From Flavobacterium sp. GSB-24 (lineage in GTDB: Bacteria; Bacteroidota; Bacteroidia; Flavobacteriales; Flavobacteriaceae): a DNA stretch of 64,000 nt. This document shows positions 1 to 7,765 of this stretch, piece after piece. The notes under the pieces were generated by a model that was not told the DNA's origin, searched no databases, and saw nothing but the letters and a program-made list of their open reading frames with translations. Positions within the stretch are counted from its first letter, which is position 1; every line of letters starts with the position of its first letter. The stretch covers positions 682,001-746,000 of the forward strand of contig NZ_AP027043.1 of the NCBI RefSeq assembly GCF_027924665.1. Reading direction: 5' to 3'. The translations under genes were made by a program, and so were the position numbers.

Positions 1-1
1 G

Positions 2-37
2 GACGATGGTCAGTATTACAAATCCTGGACGGAATAG
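2..37 (+). CDS. 3' end of an upstream gene, possibly homogentisate 1,2-dioxygenase
   Basis: Frame 2 is open from the window edge and ends DDGQYYKSWTE followed by TAG. Only about 11 residues are visible, so the family cannot be proved. The idea that this is the end of hmgA rests on the next gene being hppD, whose product homogentisate is the HmgA substrate, and on the usual pairing of the two genes in flavobacteria. The other two frames also stop within 55 bases, so the choice of frame is tentative. Confidence 0.35.
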   Translation, partial: DDGQYYKSWTE

Positions 38-52
38 CTAATCGAATTTAAC

Positions 53-187
53 CGCAAAGCCCGCAAAGGATTCGCAAAGTTCACAGAGTTTCTGAGGAAA
101 TTTTATTAAACCAAGTTCGCAAAGCTTTGTGACCTTTGTGTTTTTTACAAACTCTTATTGATAAAAAACTTTGTGTATTCTGCGTTA
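53..187. repeat. CGCAAAG / CTTTGTG intergenic repeat
   Basis: The gap in front of hppD holds repeated CGCAAAG words (three between 53 and 90 and one near 118) followed by CTTTGTG words on the other side (near 125, 134 and 170), giving a loose inverted repeat. The same word family recurs at 14691-14788 and, in short form, near 21455. It looks like a dispersed non-coding repeat. The open frame running through it into hppD is not a real N-terminus. Confidence 0.6.
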
Positions 188-255
188 AAAAAAAACTTAA
201 ACACAACATTTCGGAAAATCAATTAAACGATTTACCGATTAAACAAATAAACATC

Positions 256-1416
256 ATGAGTAAAGAAGTTAAATCAGTAGAATACGGATTAGAAAAAATA
301 TTTGAAGGAGCACAAGATTTCCTTCCATTATTAGGAACAGATTATGTAGAATTTTATGTGGGGAACGCAAAACAGTCTGCACATTATTACAAAACTGCTT
401 TCGGATATCAGTCATTGGCTTATGCCGGATTAGAAACTGGAGTAAAAGACAAAGCATCTTATGTTTTGAAGCAGGATAAAATCAGAATTGTTTTGACTAC
501 ACCTTTAACAGCTGATTCTCCAATAAACGATCATTTAAAAAAACATGGTGACGGTGTAAAAGTTGCTGCACTTTGGGTTGAAGATGCTACAAAATCTTAC
601 GAAGAAACTATGAAACGCGGTGCGCGTTCTTTTATGGAACCAACTGTTGAAGAAGATGAGTTTGGACAAGTGATTCGTTCTGGAATTTATACTTATGGAG
701 AAACGGTTCATATTTTTGTAGAAAGAAAAAACTATAATGGTGTTTTCCTTCCAGGTTACAAAGAGTGGAAATCTGATTACAATCCAGAACCAACAGGATT
801 AAAATATATTGATCACATGGTTGGAAATGTGGGTTGGAACGAAATGAATACGTGGGTAAAATTCTACGAAGATGTAATGGGATTTGTAAATTTCTTATCA
901 TTTGATGACAAACAAATTACCACAGAATATTCTGCTTTGATGAGCAAAGTAATGTCTAATGGAAACGGAAGAATTAAATTCCCAATCAACGAACCGGCAG
1001 AAGGAAAGAAAAAATCTCAGATTGAAGAATATTTAGATTTTTACGGCGGACCTGGAATTCAGCACATCGCAATTGCTACCGATGATATTATTAAAACAGT
1101 ATCTCAACTAAGAGCACGCGGCGTTGAATTTCTATCAGCTCCTCCGCATACTTACTACCAAGCAATCCCTGAAAGATTAGGTGTTCATATGGACATGATG
1201 AAAGAAGATATCAACGAAATTGAAAAACTAGCCATCATGGTAGATGCTGATGAAGATGGTTATTTATTGCAGATTTTTACGAAGCCAGTTCAAGACAGAC
1301 CTACTCTTTTCTTCGAAATTATTCAAAGAATGGGAGCAAAAGGGTTTGGTGCAGGTAACTTTAAAGCACTTTTTGAATCAATCGAAAGAGAGCAAGAATT
1401 GAGAGGAACGCTATAA
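256..1416 (+). CDS. hppD: 4-hydroxyphenylpyruvate dioxygenase
   Basis: A 386-residue iron dioxygenase that converts 4-hydroxyphenylpyruvate to homogentisate in tyrosine and phenylalanine breakdown in the cytoplasm. It has the two vicinal-oxygen-chelate halves of the family. The three expected Fe(II) ligands are visible: His near 187 in YIDHMVGNVG, His near 270 in GIQHIAIATDDI, and Glu near 354 in LFFEIIQRMG. The length matches bacterial HPPDs. I chose the ATG at 256 because the 40 extra codons upstream run through repeat DNA and read as low-complexity Lys/Asn sequence. The tail of a possible hmgA lies just upstream and tryptophan 2,3-dioxygenase downstream, so this is an aromatic amino-acid catabolic neighbourhood. 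Confidence 0.96.
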   Translation: MSKEVKSVEYGLEKIFEGAQDFLPLLGTDYVEFYVGNAKQSAHYYKTAFGYQSLAYAGLETGVKDKASYVLKQDKIRIVLTTPLTADSPINDHLKKHGDGVKVAALWVEDATKSYEETMKRGARSFMEPTVEEDEFGQVIRSGIYTYGETVHIFVERKNYNGVFLPGYKEWKSDYNPEPTGLKYIDHMVGNVGWNEMNTWVKFYEDVMGFVNFLSFDDKQITTEYSALMSKVMSNGNGRIKFPINEPAEGKKKSQIEEYLDFYGGPGIQHIAIATDDIIKTVSQLRARGVEFLSAPPHTYYQAIPERLGVHMDMMKEDINEIEKLAIMVDADEDGYLLQIFTKPVQDRPTLFFEIIQRMGAKGFGAGNFKALFESIEREQELRGTL

Positions 1417-1503
1417 AACGTTAAATTTTATATACAAAACAGCACAATTCTCTAAAAAACGATGCTTTTTTTGCAAATGTTATGTTAAACTTGACTTTGG
1501 CTA

Positions 1504-1533
1504 TTTGTTTTTTGAACTTTCTATCTATCTTTG
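1504..1533 (+). promoter_or_regulatory. Bacteroidota-type promoter for a probable small RNA
   Basis: TTTG at 1504-1507, an 18-bp spacer, then TATCTTTG at 1526-1533. This matches the established Bacteroidota TTTG / TAnnTTTG promoter in both boxes and in spacing. Transcription should start near 1540. No reading frame begins there, and an intrinsic terminator follows about 80 bases later. Confidence 0.7.
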
Positions 1534-1539
1534 CACTCG

Positions 1540-1648
1540 CAAATCAGGAAGGGGTGGTTTCCTTCCGAATTGATATAAATTTCATAATTTATAGTTTTTT
1601 GGTTAGTTAATAGCATAAAAACTCAGTCATCTTTGACTGAGTTTTTTT
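1540..1648 (+). ncRNA. candidate small structured RNA of about 110 nt
   Basis: Between hppD and the DUF3108 gene a strong promoter is followed by three hairpins and no credible reading frame. Hairpin 1 pairs GGAAGG (1547-1552) with CCTTCC (1561-1566). Hairpin 2 pairs TATAAATT (1574-1581) with AATTTATA (1586-1593) around TCAT. Hairpin 3 is an intrinsic terminator. Between the last two is a single-stranded stretch rich in U and G. The unit has its own start and stop signals, so a free-standing sRNA fits better than a leader of the next gene. I do not recognise the family. Flavobacterial Rfam RNAs such as Flavo-1 should be compared with it. Confidence 0.55.
1617..1648 (+). terminator. intrinsic terminator of the candidate small RNA
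   Basis: ACTCAGTCA (1621-1629) pairs perfectly with TGACTGAGT (1634-1642) around a four-base loop and is followed by a run of seven T. The A run before the stem could also let it work leftward for hppD transcripts. Confidence 0.85.
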
Positions 1649-1714
1649 GTTTTGGTACATTTGGAATAGAATTTGCATTTATTTATCTTTATAATGAAAT
1701 GTAAAAATTGTACT

Positions 1715-2485
1715 ATGAAAAAATTCATCCTCATCATATTAGCACTAACAACACTGGCGTTTGATACTCAAAAAGAGGACGCATTCGATACTGGAGAATA
1801 TTTCAAATTTAGAATTCACTACGGAATTGTAAATGCGGGATATGCAACTTTAGAAGTTAAAGATGCCACTATAAGCAACAAAAAAGTATACCATGCTATT
1901 GGTAAAGGTTACACGACAGGTATGTCAAAATTTTTCTTTAAAGTTGAAGATTTATATGAAAGCTATTTTGACAAGGAAACAGGAAGACCTTACCGCTATG
2001 TCCGAAAAATTGACGAAGGCGGTTATACCAAAAATCAGGAAGGCTTTTTTAATCAAAATGAAGACAGGGTTTTGGTTAAAGACTATAAGCGCAAAACAGA
2101 AAAGACAATTATAGTAACAGACAATGTGCAAGATATAATTTCTTCTTTTTATTATTTGAGAAATCATCCAAACATTGACAAATTAAAATCTGGCGAATCT
2201 ATTTCTATCGACATGTTTTTTGACGAAGAAATCACAAAATTTAAGTTAAAATATGTAGGTCGTCAGGATATTACAACTAAATTTGGAACCGTTTCTACCA
2301 TGATGTTTAAACCATTGGTACAAACAGGTCGCGTTTTTAAAGAAAAAGAAAGTGTTACACTCTGGATATCAGACGACAACAACAAAGTTCCATTAAGAAT
2401 TAAAGCAGATCTTGCAGTAGGATCGCTTAAAGCAGATCTTGATGAATATAAAGGATTAAAATATCCACTTAAAGCAAAAAAATAA
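1715..2485 (+). CDS. DUF3108 domain-containing protein
   Basis: A 256-residue exported protein with an N-terminal signal segment (MKKFILIILALTTLAF) and a body typical of DUF3108 proteins: an 'EYFKFRIHYGIVNAGYATL' opening, a 'DLYESYFDKETGRPYRY' middle and a C-terminal 'PLRIKADLAVGSLKADL'. The family is thought to form a lipid-binding-like beta fold in the periplasm, with no settled function. I chose the ATG at 1715 over the upstream ATGs because it begins a clean signal peptide. The stop codon overlaps the next start by one base, so the two genes are probably translationally coupled, although no functional link to tryptophan breakdown is evident. Confidence 0.85.
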   Translation: MKKFILIILALTTLAFDTQKEDAFDTGEYFKFRIHYGIVNAGYATLEVKDATISNKKVYHAIGKGYTTGMSKFFFKVEDLYESYFDKETGRPYRYVRKIDEGGYTKNQEGFFNQNEDRVLVKDYKRKTEKTIIVTDNVQDIISSFYYLRNHPNIDKLKSGESISIDMFFDEEITKFKLKYVGRQDITTKFGTVSTMMFKPLVQTGRVFKEKESVTLWISDDNNKVPLRIKADLAVGSLKADLDEYKGLKYPLKAKK

Positions 2486-3426
2486 TGAACCCTACAGATA
2501 ATTCTGAAGCAATCTTAAAAGAAATTGATCTTAAATTTCAAGCCATAAATCAAAAAACTGATGTTCAATTGGAAGGATTGCTTTGGGCTAAACCAATTAC
2601 TTATTGGGATTATATTCAAACCGATGCATTGTTGAATTTACAAATACAACGCACCACTCTTCCTGACGAAATGGTTTTTATTATGTACCATCAGGTAAAT
2701 GAATTAATCTTTAAAATGATTTTGTGGGAAATTGATCAAATTGCCGAAAAAGAAAATATTCAGGTTGATTTTTTCAGCGAAAGATTATCAAGAATTACTA
2801 GATATTTTGACATGCTCACCAACTCTTTCAGTATCATGGAAAACGGTATGGAAGTAGATCAATATATGAAATTTAGAAACACGCTTACTCCTGCAAGCGG
2901 TTTTCAGAGCGCGCAATATAGAATGATTGAATTTGCTTCTACGGATGTAATCAATTTAACAGATCGCAGGTACAAAGCAAACTTTGACGAAAACACAGAT
3001 TTAGAAACTAGTTTCGAACATTTGTACTGGCAGGCTGCCGGAAAAGATTATCATACTGGTGCAAAATCTTATTTACTTCAAGAATTCGAAACCAAATATA
3101 AAGATCAGTTTTTGAGACAAATGTCTACTTTTAAGACTAAAAATATCTGGCAGAAATTCACGCAATTACCAGCTGAAGACCAGCAGAATGAAGACTTAGT
3201 TCAAGCGATGCGTCATTACGACAAAACAGTGAATATCACTTGGGTTATGCAGCACCTAAATACTGCAAGAAAATATATACTAGAAAGTGGAAAAGGTAAT
3301 GGAGAAGCGACTGGCGGAAGCGACTGGCAAAAATATATGCATCCAAAATACCAAAGACGCATCTTTTTTCCTAAATTGTGGACCGAAGAAGAATTGTCCA
3401 ATTGGGGAAATGAAACCGCAGAATAA
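2485..3426 (+). CDS. tryptophan 2,3-dioxygenase
   Basis: A 313-residue haem dioxygenase that opens the indole ring of L-tryptophan to N-formylkynurenine, the first step of the kynurenine route. The family signature is clear near the N-terminus: YWDYIQTDALLNLQ, then DEMVFIMYHQVNELIFKM, which holds the distal-pocket histidine. The middle carries 'LTPASGFQSAQYRMIE'. Near the C-terminus 'WVMQHLNTARKYILESGKG' and 'GEATGGSDWQKYMHPK' match the segments with the proximal haem histidine and the substrate ammonium-binding Thr/Gly loop. The start ATG shares one base with the preceding stop codon. Kynurenine genes kynB and kynU are not in the window. Confidence 0.93.
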   Translation: MNPTDNSEAILKEIDLKFQAINQKTDVQLEGLLWAKPITYWDYIQTDALLNLQIQRTTLPDEMVFIMYHQVNELIFKMILWEIDQIAEKENIQVDFFSERLSRITRYFDMLTNSFSIMENGMEVDQYMKFRNTLTPASGFQSAQYRMIEFASTDVINLTDRRYKANFDENTDLETSFEHLYWQAAGKDYHTGAKSYLLQEFETKYKDQFLRQMSTFKTKNIWQKFTQLPAEDQQNEDLVQAMRHYDKTVNITWVMQHLNTARKYILESGKGNGEATGGSDWQKYMHPKYQRRIFFPKLWTEEELSNWGNETAE

Positions 3427-3450
3427 TTTCACCACAAAAAAGCAAAAAGT

Positions 3451-4671
3451 TTGAAAAAAGCAGTCGTAATTTTAATTGTCTTGTTTTCTATTTTTTCATG
3501 CAAAAAAGCAGAAGAAAAAGTTGAAACCAAAATTACTAAACCAACAACCAAAAAAATAGAATTCGGTTTTAATTACGCAGATTTCAATGTTGTAAATGAT
3601 ACAATTTCAAAAGGAGACTCTTTCGGCTCAATCATTCAAAGTCAAAATATCGGAGACAAAAAAGTACACGATATTGTCGAACAAGTAAAAGATTCTTTCA
3701 ACGTTAGAAGTATTCGTTATGGCAAACCTTTTACTTTGCTTCGCGCCAAAAACAAAACTAATAATCTGGAAGTTTTTATTTATCAGCCCGATGCTTTAAG
3801 CTACTATGTTATTGATTTAAGAGATAGTATTGCTAAAGCTTATAAAAAAGTAAAACCAGTTACTTTAAAAAGAAAAATAATTGGTGGTGTTTTAAAAAGT
3901 TCATTATCTGAAACTTTAGGAAACGAAAGTGTAGAAACGGCATTAGCCAGCAGAATCACAAAAGTATTCTCATGGTCTATTGACTTCTTTAAACTTAAAA
4001 AAGGAGATCGTTACGGATTAATCTTTACGGAACGCTTTATCAATGGAAAAACTTACGACGGAGTTGAAGAACTAGAAGCTGCATTTTTTGAATATAAAGG
4101 TAAAATTATTTATGCTTTCCCTTTTGAAAGAGACACAACTTCGGGAAAGGTAGAATATTATGATGACGAAGGAAAAACACTTAAAAACTTCTTCTTAAAA
4201 ACTCCAATCAAATTCAGCCGAATCACTTCTAGGTTCACAATGAATAGATTTCACCCAGTGCAGCACACTTGGAAAGCGCACAAAGGAACCGATTACGCTG
4301 CTCCGACTGGAACACCAATTTCGACAACTGCTTCAGGAGTTGTTGAAGCAACTGGATATACTGCAGGAAACGGAAACTTTGTAAAAGTAAAACACAACGG
4401 CACCTACTCGACTCAATATTTACACATGTCTAAAATCTTGGTTCGCCGCGGACAGCGTGTTACTCAAGGACAGACAATTGGTTTGGTCGGCAGTACAGGT
4501 TTAGCTTCTGGACCTCACGTTTGTTACCGTTTCTGGAAAAATGGCGTTCAAGTAGATGCACTTCGATTGAATCTTCCAACTGGAGAATCTTTGACAGGAA
4601 ACGACAGAACTCGTTTCATGAAACAGATTGAACCATTGAAAAGAGAATTGGATAGTATTGGGAATCTATAA
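3451..4671 (+). CDS. M23 family metallopeptidase lipoprotein
   Basis: A 406-residue probable peptidoglycan endopeptidase. It begins with a TTG codon, and the first 17 residues form a lipoprotein signal ending FSIFSC, so it should be membrane-anchored. An N-terminal region of about 240 residues resembles the OapA/LysM-like part of Bacteroidota M23 proteins. The catalytic domain carries HxxxD at 277-281 (HKGTD), a histidine at 325 (QYLHM) and 'GPHVC' at 355-358. In characterised M23 enzymes the last motif is HxH, whose second His binds zinc; here that position is Cys358. It lies 24 bases after tryptophan 2,3-dioxygenase and could be co-transcribed with it. Confidence 0.88.
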   Translation: MKKAVVILIVLFSIFSCKKAEEKVETKITKPTTKKIEFGFNYADFNVVNDTISKGDSFGSIIQSQNIGDKKVHDIVEQVKDSFNVRSIRYGKPFTLLRAKNKTNNLEVFIYQPDALSYYVIDLRDSIAKAYKKVKPVTLKRKIIGGVLKSSLSETLGNESVETALASRITKVFSWSIDFFKLKKGDRYGLIFTERFINGKTYDGVEELEAAFFEYKGKIIYAFPFERDTTSGKVEYYDDEGKTLKNFFLKTPIKFSRITSRFTMNRFHPVQHTWKAHKGTDYAAPTGTPISTTASGVVEATGYTAGNGNFVKVKHNGTYSTQYLHMSKILVRRGQRVTQGQTIGLVGSTGLASGPHVCYRFWKNGVQVDALRLNLPTGESLTGNDRTRFMKQIEPLKRELDSIGNL

Positions 4672-4707
4672 TTCATCCACTTTTATATTTTCTTTAAATC
4701 GAAAGTC

Positions 4708-5328
4708 ATGAAAAATGAACGTCTTAAAAGCATTTACCATGAAACTTTTTCTGGTTTAAAATTATTTTACAGAGATACTAATCTTTCAGAAGATTTAATT
4801 TCAAAATATAAAATTGGTCAAATCATCCAAGAAAAAGGCTTTACCGATATGAGTTCTATTGGCGGTGGTATTTTTGGAAATTTGAGATATTTAATTGCAA
4901 GTTCTCACCCCAAAGATTTGTCAAAATTTAATCCTGATTCGGCAAAAAACGGTCATTTCCTTTTAGATTCAATTGCTTATTTTAAAGTCTTGGATATTCA
5001 GAGAATTGAAGGTAAAACACAAATTTTCCTTTTGAACATTCCAGATAATTCAATTTCACTTTTTAAAAATTCCTCTTCAAATCTGGAAGAAGAAATTATA
5101 GAAAAAGCTCAAAAACGCTTTCGCGAAAAAATCAATACTGACTTCATACCGGAACTACAAACTGAAAACTGGAGAGAAAGAACAAAATCTCCACTTGGAA
5201 TGAGCGACATCGGCGAATTATTTTTTGATGATTCTAAAATTAAAACAGAATCTCCGAAAAGAATTGATGTTGATATTACGAAGAAAGTTATAGAGATTAA
5301 TAAAAAACCTTGGTGGAAGTTTTGGTAA
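4708..5328 (+). CDS. hypothetical protein, 206 aa
   Basis: I do not recognise this family. It is a soluble-looking protein without a signal peptide or membrane segment. It has a glycine-rich turn (SIGGGIFGNLRYLIASSHP) near residues 50-70, an acidic/basic helix (LEEEIIEKAQKRFREKI) in the middle, and a tail of Lys and Trp ending KKPWWKFW. The Trp/Lys-rich end could sit at a membrane surface, but that is a guess. It follows the M23 peptidase by 36 bases and is followed by a small lipoprotein gene 29 bases on, so the three may form one transcript. Confidence 0.7.
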   Translation: MKNERLKSIYHETFSGLKLFYRDTNLSEDLISKYKIGQIIQEKGFTDMSSIGGGIFGNLRYLIASSHPKDLSKFNPDSAKNGHFLLDSIAYFKVLDIQRIEGKTQIFLLNIPDNSISLFKNSSSNLEEEIIEKAQKRFREKINTDFIPELQTENWRERTKSPLGMSDIGELFFDDSKIKTESPKRIDVDITKKVIEINKKPWWKFW

Positions 5329-5357
5329 AAATTATCATTTCATAATCTCACTAAATA

Positions 5358-5690
5358 ATGAAACAAATTTTTCTACTTTTTTCATCATTAATAGTAATTG
5401 GATGTTCCAGTCCAAAAGTTTTCATATTAAATGATAGTAAAGAAGGCAAATATTTTGTTCAAGAATTAGTCAACACTGCTTTTGAAAAAGATTTAATTGG
5501 AAAGTCACCATTGATTGTTATAAATGGAATTCCTTTTAAATACAATAAAGAACAAGACACAATATTATTACCTTTAAAAAAATCTGAGATTGTTGATTTG
5601 GATTTTTTAAACCAGAATAGCAGCCGCATAATTTACAATGAAAAAGAAAATGATGGCGCTATCATCATAACTTCAAAAGTTCAAAACTAA
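5358..5690 (+). CDS. small lipoprotein resembling a TonB-receptor plug segment
   Basis: A 110-residue protein with a lipoprotein signal (MKQIFLLFSSLIVIGCSS, lipidated Cys near 16). The rest runs 'PLIVINGIPF', a short variable stretch, 'SEIVDLDFL', 'IIYNEKENDGAIIITSK'. This order mirrors the end of a TonB-dependent receptor plug: VxDGxP, an IExxxVL segment, a YG-like turn, and NGVIIITTK. There is no barrel after it, so it would be a stand-alone plug-like lipoprotein. The resemblance is by eye and short. Function is unknown. Confidence 0.65.
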   Translation: MKQIFLLFSSLIVIGCSSPKVFILNDSKEGKYFVQELVNTAFEKDLIGKSPLIVINGIPFKYNKEQDTILLPLKKSEIVDLDFLNQNSSRIIYNEKENDGAIIITSKVQN

Positions 5691-5761
5691 AATCCAAAAA
5701 ACGTTTTCGTAACTAATTGTTATATAATCTCGAACCTTTATTCTTTTAAAAGTTATTTCAG

Positions 5762-5769
5762 TATTTTTG
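5762..5769 (+). promoter_or_regulatory. possible -7 promoter element for pgi
   Basis: TATTTTTG fits the Bacteroidota TAnnTTTG element and lies 33 bases before the pgi start. A clear TTTG upstream box is lacking; the nearest match is a TTTA about 22 bp further upstream. Confidence 0.45.
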
Positions 5770-5802
5770 TGTTTCAAAGAACAAACTCAATTATAGATAA
5801 AA

Positions 5803-7446
5803 ATGGCTTTAAACACAACAAACCCAACTGGGACTGAAGCGTGGAAAAATCTGCAAAACCACTATAACGCAATTCACGAAACCACTATACAAGAATTGTT
5901 TCAACAAGATAGTGCCCGCGTTGAAAAATTCAACCTGCAATGGAATGACTTTTTAGTAGATTATTCTAAAAACAATATCAGTCAGGAAACTATTTCGCTT
6001 TTATTAGAATTGGCAAATTCAATCGGATTAAAGAATGCAATTGCTGATTATTTTGGAGGAGAATTAATCAATAAAACAGAAAATCGTGCAGTTCTTCATA
6101 CAGCTTTGCGTGCTCCAGAATCGGCAGTTATTAAAGTTGATGGAGAAAATGTAATTCCAGAAGTTTACGAAGTAAAAAATAAAATCAAAAACTTTACAGA
6201 AGAAGTAATTTCTGGGCAAAGAAAAGGTTATACAGGAAGAGCTTTTACTGATGTTGTAAATATCGGAATCGGCGGTTCTGACCTTGGCCCAGTTATGGCG
6301 GTTGAAGCTTTACAATTTTACAAAAATCATTTAAATCTTCATTTCGTTTCAAACGTTGACGGTGATCATGTTAATGAAGTCATCAAAAAATTAAATCCTG
6401 AAACTACTTTATTTGTAATTGTTTCTAAAACTTTTACGACTCAAGAAACACTTTCAAATTCAGAAACTATCAAAGAATGGTTTTTGAAATCGGCTACGCA
6501 GGAAGATATCGCGAAACACTTTGCGGCAGTTTCTACTAATATTCAAAAAGTAACAGAATTCGGAATTAATCCAGACAATGTTTTCCCAATGTGGGACTGG
6601 GTTGGAGGAAGATTTTCTCTTTGGAGCGCGGTTGGTCTAAGCATCGCTTTGGCAATTGGTTTTGATAATTACAACCAATTATTAGTTGGAGCAAATGAAA
6701 TGGACGAGCATTTTAAATCGGCAGAATTTGACGAAAACATTCCAGTTATTTTAGCTTTATTAAGCGTTTGGTACAATAATTTTTATGGTGCAGAAAGCGA
6801 AGCTCTGATTCCGTACACACAATATTTATCAAAATTAGCTCCTTATTTGCAGCAGGCAACTATGGAAAGTAACGGTAAAAGTGTTGGCCGCGACGGAAAA
6901 CCAGTTAACTACCAAACGGGAACAATTATTTGGGGAGAACCTGGAACAAATTCGCAACATGCTTTCTTCCAATTGATTCACCAAGGAACAAAAAGAATCC
7001 CAACTGATTTTATCGGATTCGTAAAACCGCTTTACGGAAACGAAGATCACCATGATAAATTGATGTCTAACTTTTTCGCACAGACTGAAGCATTAATGAA
7101 TGGAAAAACAGAAGCGCAGGTTCAAGCAGAATTTGACAAACAAGGACTTTCTGCAGAAAAAGCCTCTTACTTATTACCATTTAAAGTTTTCACTGGAAAT
7201 AAACCGACTAACACAATTTTAATTCAGAAGCTTACACCAAAAACTTTAGGATCTTTAATTGCTTTATACGAGCATAAAATTTTTACTCAAGGAATTATTT
7301 GGAACATTTTCAGCTTTGATCAATGGGGTGTAGAATTAGGAAAACAATTGGCTAATTCTATATTAGATGAAATCAATTCGAAGAATGTAAAAAGTCATGA
7401 TAGTTCAACTTCATTTCTGTTAAATCACTTTTTGAAAAGCAAATAA
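5803..7446 (+). CDS. pgi: glucose-6-phosphate isomerase
   Basis: A 547-residue cytoplasmic enzyme that interconverts glucose 6-phosphate and fructose 6-phosphate in glycolysis and gluconeogenesis. The long (E. coli-type) PGI signatures are all present: '[14 protein letters not shown]' for phosphate binding, '[12 protein letters not shown]', '[16 protein letters not shown]', '[18 protein letters not shown]' with the catalytic Glu and His, and '[16 protein letters not shown]' near the C-terminus with the catalytic Lys. Length is normal. It stands alone, with a promoter element before it and an intrinsic terminator after it. Confidence 0.97.
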   Translation: MALNTTNPTGTEAWKNLQNHYNAIHETTIQELFQQDSARVEKFNLQWNDFLVDYSKNNISQETISLLLELANSIGLKNAIADYFGGELINKTENRAVLHTALRAPESAVIKVDGENVIPEVYEVKNKIKNFTEEVISGQRKGYTGRAFTDVVNIGIGGSDLGPVMAVEALQFYKNHLNLHFVSNVDGDHVNEVIKKLNPETTLFVIVSKTFTTQETLSNSETIKEWFLKSATQEDIAKHFAAVSTNIQKVTEFGINPDNVFPMWDWVGGRFSLWSAVGLSIALAIGFDNYNQLLVGANEMDEHFKSAEFDENIPVILALLSVWYNNFYGAESEALIPYTQYLSKLAPYLQQATMESNGKSVGRDGKPVNYQTGTIIWGEPGTNSQHAFFQLIHQGTKRIPTDFIGFVKPLYGNEDHHDKLMSNFFAQTEALMNGKTEAQVQAEFDKQGLSAEKASYLLPFKVFTGNKPTNTILIQKLTPKTLGSLIALYEHKIFTQGIIWNIFSFDQWGVELGKQLANSILDEINSKNVKSHDSSTSFLLNHFLKSK

Positions 7447-7477
7447 ACTTTTTATTTAAAAATTTCATAACAATTTG

Positions 7478-7513
7478 AAACGCCTTAATTTAATCAAGAT
7501 TAAGGCGTTTTTT
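7478..7513. terminator. intrinsic terminator after pgi
   Basis: CGCCTTAAT and ATTAAGGCG form a perfect stem around a short loop, with A residues before and six T after. The A/T flanks on both sides could allow it to work in either direction. Confidence 0.85.
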
Positions 7514-7765
7514 AGATGTAAAAAACCGACAAAAAGCATAAAATAACAGTCAATTTGCACGTTTACACTTACAAGACAGCTTGAAAAATTATATTTTTAA
7601 CAAAAAAAGCTGGTATAAATTCAATAAAACAAACTTTTTTTTAAAGAAAAGAGAAAAATTCATTTTAATGCGCAACACAAAAGACAAAACTTACTTTTCT
7701 TAACATTTCGATAACATTATCTGAGTTAATTGTTATAATTTTGCCAAAAACAAATAACAAAACAG
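7514..7765 (+). promoter_or_regulatory. AT-rich leader with promoter of the TonB-dependent receptor gene
   Basis: Apart from the pgi terminator, this gap holds only AT-rich sequence. TAATTTTG at 7736-7743 fits the Bacteroidota -7 element and is 22 bases before the start codon. No strong TTTG box is present at the expected distance. Nothing else, coding or repeated, is evident. Confidence 0.5.

Noticed and set aside
136..255. N-terminal extension of hppD by 40 codons
   Set aside because: The extra codons lie in a repeat array, give Lys/Asn-rich low-complexity sequence, and the ATG at 256 matches where HPPD proteins begin.
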